This document shows positions 5,484 through 7,813 of a DNA stretch of 7,813 bases, piece after piece (the first letter of the stretch is position 1; every line of letters begins with the position of its first letter). Source of the stretch: Kiloniellaceae bacterium (GTDB lineage: Bacteria; Pseudomonadota; Alphaproteobacteria; Kiloniellales; Kiloniellaceae); the NCBI GenBank assembly GCA_028280915.1, contig JANQKX010000414.1:1-7813 (forward strand). Direction: 5' to 3'. A model generated the notes under the pieces. That model did no database searches and was not told the origin of the DNA. It saw only the letters and a list, made by a program, of their open reading frames with translations. The position numbers were made by a program, and so were the translations under genes.

Positions 5484-6269
5484 TTAAGCCTTTCTGACAC
5501 GAACGTGGAGAAAGTAGGCAACCACGCTCGCGTCTTGCAGATCAGGATGTTTTTCGATCGTTTCCGGACTGGGCCGGGGCTCTTCCAAGCGCTCAAGTGC
5601 GAATCCGGTATCGATCAACAGATTGAGCCACGCGCTGACCGTCTTCGTGAAACGAGGGGTCTCAAAGTCGTCAAACTTTTGTTTGAGGTGCTCGGGGGCA
5701 TTGCCGAAAGTCCATCGATCAACCTCGCCATTCCTATCACTAAAATAGTCACCCACTTCGACGGCGTAAGTCAGGCCATCCGGCCCGCGCAAATTGCGCC
5801 GATGGGGCGTATAGTAACAAGGATGGGCGATTGAGAACTGGAGGAAACCGTCTGATTTCAAAACCCGATGGGATTCTTGTAGGACCCGCGCCGGATCTGG
5901 CATGTCCATCAGACTCATAATGCCGGTTGTAAAATCAAAGCGGCCATCCGCAAATGGCAGGCTCTGAGCGCTGGCAATCTGATAGTCGATGCCCAAAGGA
6001 TCGGCACGCTCGCTTTCCCGGGCATAACCGATAAAGGCTTCGGAAATATCGATTCCGGTGATCCGAGCCCCCAATCCAGCCAACTGTCGGGTGTTGTAGC
6101 CTTCCCCGCATCCCAAATCGAGCCCGCGCAGCCCCCTGACTTCCGGCAACATCGCCATAAATGCCGGCGTATTCAGATGATCGCGATAAAAATCGATACC
6201 CGCCCGGCTCATCTCCGTCCAGGCTTCCGCATTGCCGTTCCAATAGCGGGCCACCTCAGTTTCATCCAC
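5484..6269 (-). CDS. Class I SAM-dependent methyltransferase
   Basis: The 261-residue product has the class I methyltransferase fold. Motif I is LDLGCGEGY (50-58), which binds S-adenosylmethionine. The acidic residue that contacts the ribose is D74 in GIDIS (72-76). SLPFADGRFDF (103-113) and RVLKSDGFLQFSIAHP (135-150) are the usual later motifs of the Methyltransf_11/25 type. The N-terminus YWNGNAEAW resembles many small-molecule methyltransferases. The second half (151-261) is not one I can tie to a substrate. The GTG start is supported by GGGAGG 5 bases upstream. Base composition is clearly lower in GC than the flanking genes: my hand counts give 31/60 at 5641-5700 and 28/60 at 5701-5760, against 44/60 at 4921-4980 in argB. 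Recent acquisition is therefore plausible. It converges on argB with a 22-base gap and diverges from the Rieske gene. Confidence 0.88.
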   Translation of the reverse strand: MDETEVARYWNGNAEAWTEMSRAGIDFYRDHLNTPAFMAMLPEVRGLRGLDLGCGEGYNTRQLAGLGARITGIDISEAFIGYARESERADPLGIDYQIASAQSLPFADGRFDFTTGIMSLMDMPDPARVLQESHRVLKSDGFLQFSIAHPCYYTPHRRNLRGPDGLTYAVEVGDYFSDRNGEVDRWTFGNAPEHLKQKFDDFETPRFTKTVSAWLNLLIDTGFALERLEEPRPSPETIEKHPDLQDASVVAYFLHVRVRKA

Positions 6270-6274
6270 TGCAA

Positions 6275-6280
6275 CCTCCC
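6275..6280 (-). promoter_or_regulatory. Ribosome binding site of the methyltransferase
   Basis: GGGAGG on the minus strand lies 5 bases before the GTG at 6269 and fixes that start. The nearby ATG at 6265 is in a different frame. Confidence 0.7.
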
Positions 6281-6358
6281 ATCACAAAACAGGTATCAAC
6301 ATAACCCATGGAACAAAACGAACGGCACCGAATCCATTCAATTGTCGGCATTTTCTTC

Positions 6359-6387
6359 GTGACAAATTTACCTTTTTGTATTATTTT
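6359..6387 (+). promoter_or_regulatory. Candidate promoter of the Rieske oxygenase gene
   Basis: GTGACA (6359-6364, 5/6 match to TTGACA) and TATTTT (6382-6387, 4/6 match to TATAAT) are 17 bases apart in the AT-rich region before the Rieske gene. The -10 box lies within the 15-bp palindrome at 6380-6394. Other AT-rich hexamers nearby could serve equally well, so the assignment is tentative. Confidence 0.35.
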
Positions 6388-6394
6388 AAATAAT
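6380..6394. repeat. 15-bp AT palindrome, possible operator
   Basis: ATTATTT (6380-6386) and AAATAAT (6388-6394) are perfect inverted arms around T6387. The site covers the candidate -10 box of the Rieske gene and lies 26 bases before its start codon. Position and symmetry fit a repressor operator, possibly for the BetI-like protein encoded at the right edge; that link is inference. Confidence 0.4.
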
Positions 6395-6420
6395 CACTCA
6401 AATAAATTAAGAGACATATC

Positions 6421-7620
6421 GTGAGCCTGACATTGGTTGACACCACAGAAACGAACACGGACTGGGACCGGGGCGGTTTGCCGGCTTGGACCTATCACAG
6501 CGAGGAACTGACCGAGATCGAAAAGGACGTGCTGTTCCGCCGCCATTGGCAGCTGGCCTGTCATCAATCCGATATCCCCGGGCCGGGCGACTACCGTTGC
6601 TTTGACATGGTGGGCGAACGGGCCATCATAATGCGCGGCGAGGACGGGCAAATCCGGGCCTTCCACAATCTGTGCCGGCATCGGGGCTCGCGGGTCCTGG
6701 CCGACCAGCAGGGCCAGTGCAAGGGCGCCATGGTCTGTCCCTTCCACGGCTGGACCTTCAATCTGGACGGCACGCTGCGCGCGCCGGTGCGGCCGCGGAG
6801 CCTGCCCGCGCTGGACCCGGTCAAGCACGGGCTCAAGCCCATCGAATTCGAGATCTGGATGGGCTTCGTTTTCGTGCGCTTCCTGCCCGGCGACCAGCCT
6901 TCCTTGGCCCGATTGATGAGCCGGCATGAAGCGGAAACCGCGCCTTACCAATTGGCCGACATGGTGCCGGCTTATCCGAAGTTCTGGCGGAGCGAGATGC
7001 AGGTCAATTGGAAGTCCGTGCGGGACGTGGACAACGAGGGCTATCACGTGCCCAAGGCCCACCCGGCCCTGCAAGACCTTTACGGCAAGAACTACGTCGA
7101 CGAACCCCTGGTGGAGGGCACCAACCGCTCTTATGCGGCATTCAACGACGGGCCGGGACGCCTGTGGAGCGTACGGAACTATAAAAAGATCCTGCCGGAA
7201 ATGGCCAACCTACCGGATAACAGCCGGCGCGCCTGGCTCTATCTGGGCATCTTTCCCAACACGGTAATCGGCCTTTATCCGGAATCCATGATCTTTTATC
7301 AGGAATTCCCCATCAGCGCGGGGCGCACGATCCAGCGTGGCGGCAGTTACCGCTACAAGGACGAAGACCGGCAGCAGCGCCTGGCCCGCTATCTCAGCGA
7401 ACGCATCGACCGGGATACCCAGGAAGAAGACGTGCAGCTTATCGAATGGTCCTGCGAGGCCATGACCTCCAGCGCCTTTGACGACATCATCCTGTCCGAT
7501 CTGGAAATGGGGGTGCGCAACTTCCACGACCGCCTGCGCGAACTCATCCCGGTGACCAACTGTAGCCAGGTCCCCGCCCCCAATACGGTGGCGCAAACCA
7601 ACACCATGATGGGGCAATAA
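6421..7620 (+). CDS. Rieske non-heme iron oxygenase, alpha subunit (quaternary-amine-type candidate)
   Basis: The 399-residue product is a Rieske oxygenase terminal component, which uses O2 and reducing power from a separate reductase. The [2Fe-2S] ligands are C85 and H87 (CRHRG) and C106 and H109 (CPFHGW), with 18 residues between H87 and C106. The catalytic iron site is NWKSVRDVDNEGYHVPKAHP (196-215), with H209 and H214 as ligands and D337 in the EEDV segment as the likely third. E206 takes the place where aromatic-ring dioxygenases usually have the bridging aspartate. A Glu here is known from carnitine monooxygenase CntA, so a betaine-like substrate is a reasonable guess but not shown. The start is GTG with a weak AAGAG 7 bases upstream. 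No reductase or beta subunit is visible in the window. The gene converges on a BetI-like regulator with a 5-base gap. Confidence 0.93.
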   Translation: MSLTLVDTTETNTDWDRGGLPAWTYHSEELTEIEKDVLFRRHWQLACHQSDIPGPGDYRCFDMVGERAIIMRGEDGQIRAFHNLCRHRGSRVLADQQGQCKGAMVCPFHGWTFNLDGTLRAPVRPRSLPALDPVKHGLKPIEFEIWMGFVFVRFLPGDQPSLARLMSRHEAETAPYQLADMVPAYPKFWRSEMQVNWKSVRDVDNEGYHVPKAHPALQDLYGKNYVDEPLVEGTNRSYAAFNDGPGRLWSVRNYKKILPEMANLPDNSRRAWLYLGIFPNTVIGLYPESMIFYQEFPISAGRTIQRGGSYRYKDEDRQQRLARYLSERIDRDTQEEDVQLIEWSCEAMTSSAFDDIILSDLEMGVRNFHDRLRELIPVTNCSQVPAPNTVAQTNTMMGQ

Positions 7621-7625
7621 CGGCG

Positions 7626-7813
7626 TCAGGCCTCTTGCGTGATCTGCGACCGCGCGGCCTGGGCATCGATAGCGTCCTTGTGCGACGGATAGATGGTCGC
7701 CAGGAACCGCGCCAGCACCTGGGCCGCACCGCTCAAGTCCATGTAATGGGGCGAGATGTGCAGCCGGATCCAGATGCCGTCCAGCAGGGCATCCAGGGCC
7801 TGCGCCACCGCCT
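7626..7813 (-). CDS. TetR-family regulator, BetI-like C-terminus (partial, N-terminus outside window)
   Basis: Only the last 61 or so residues are present. They read AVAQALDALLDGIWIRLHIS at the start, then an ARFLATIYP helix, and end QITQEA before TGA (7626-7628). The ALLDG(I/L)W(I/L)RL stretch followed by a short final helix is characteristic of the C-terminal ligand-binding domain of BetI-type repressors, which respond to choline or related compounds in known cases. The DNA-binding helix-turn-helix lies beyond the right edge, so family membership rests on this tail alone. The frame runs open to the edge. The gene ends 5 bases from the convergent Rieske gene. A role in controlling that gene is likely from context but not visible in the sequence. 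Confidence 0.72.
   Translation of the reverse strand, partial: AVAQALDALLDGIWIRLHISPHYMDLSGAAQVLARFLATIYPSHKDAIDAQAARSQITQEA

Noticed and set aside
4475..5596. A 373-codon open frame on the minus strand opposite argB
   Set aside because: It has no recognisable motif, has low-complexity composition, and covers a clear argB with all catalytic motifs.
6270..6358. A promoter for the methyltransferase on the minus strand
   Set aside because: TTGAAT and TTATGT-like hexamers occur, but none pair with a partner at 16-18 bases well enough to call.

Overview
The window reads as a stretch of chromosome from a GC-rich alphaproteobacterium, plausibly of the Rhodospirillales type. The main reason is the run rpmH-rnpA-yidD-yidC-yihA(engB)-argB on the plus strand (965-5461). 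This order, and in particular argB directly behind yihA, is a typical alphaproteobacterial arrangement. The lineage is inferred from gene order and protein motifs, not from a database search.

Layout. Positions 1-611 (minus strand) hold the N-terminal 203 residues of a flavin disulfide reductase of the mercuric reductase / dihydrolipoamide dehydrogenase type, cut by the window edge. A 353-base divergent spacer follows. It contains a 17-bp tandem duplication and a strong sigma-70-like promoter for rpmH. The housekeeping operon then covers ribosomal protein L34, the RNase P protein, two membrane-insertion factors (YidD, YidC), a ribosome-assembly GTPase (YihA/EngB) and N-acetylglutamate kinase (ArgB). 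The first three genes are packed with a 3-base gap and an ATGA overlap. A compact inverted-repeat structure sits directly behind the yihA stop codon, in the 140-base gap before argB.

Right of argB the content looks accessory. A class I methyltransferase (5484-6269, minus) has visibly lower GC than its neighbours and converges on argB. It is separated by an AT-rich divergent region from a Rieske non-heme iron oxygenase (6421-7620, plus). That oxygenase converges, with a 5-base gap, on the C-terminal part of a BetI-like TetR-family regulator (7626 to the right edge). The oxygenase with a BetI-like neighbour suggests oxidation of a quaternary-amine or betaine-like compound; this is inference.

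The two items most worth following are a 61-base three-way-junction element between yihA and argB, and a classical A-AAA-AAG slippery heptamer near the end of rnpA. From that heptamer the -1 frame stays open straight into yidD. I saw no tRNA, rRNA, CRISPR array, transposase or attachment site.
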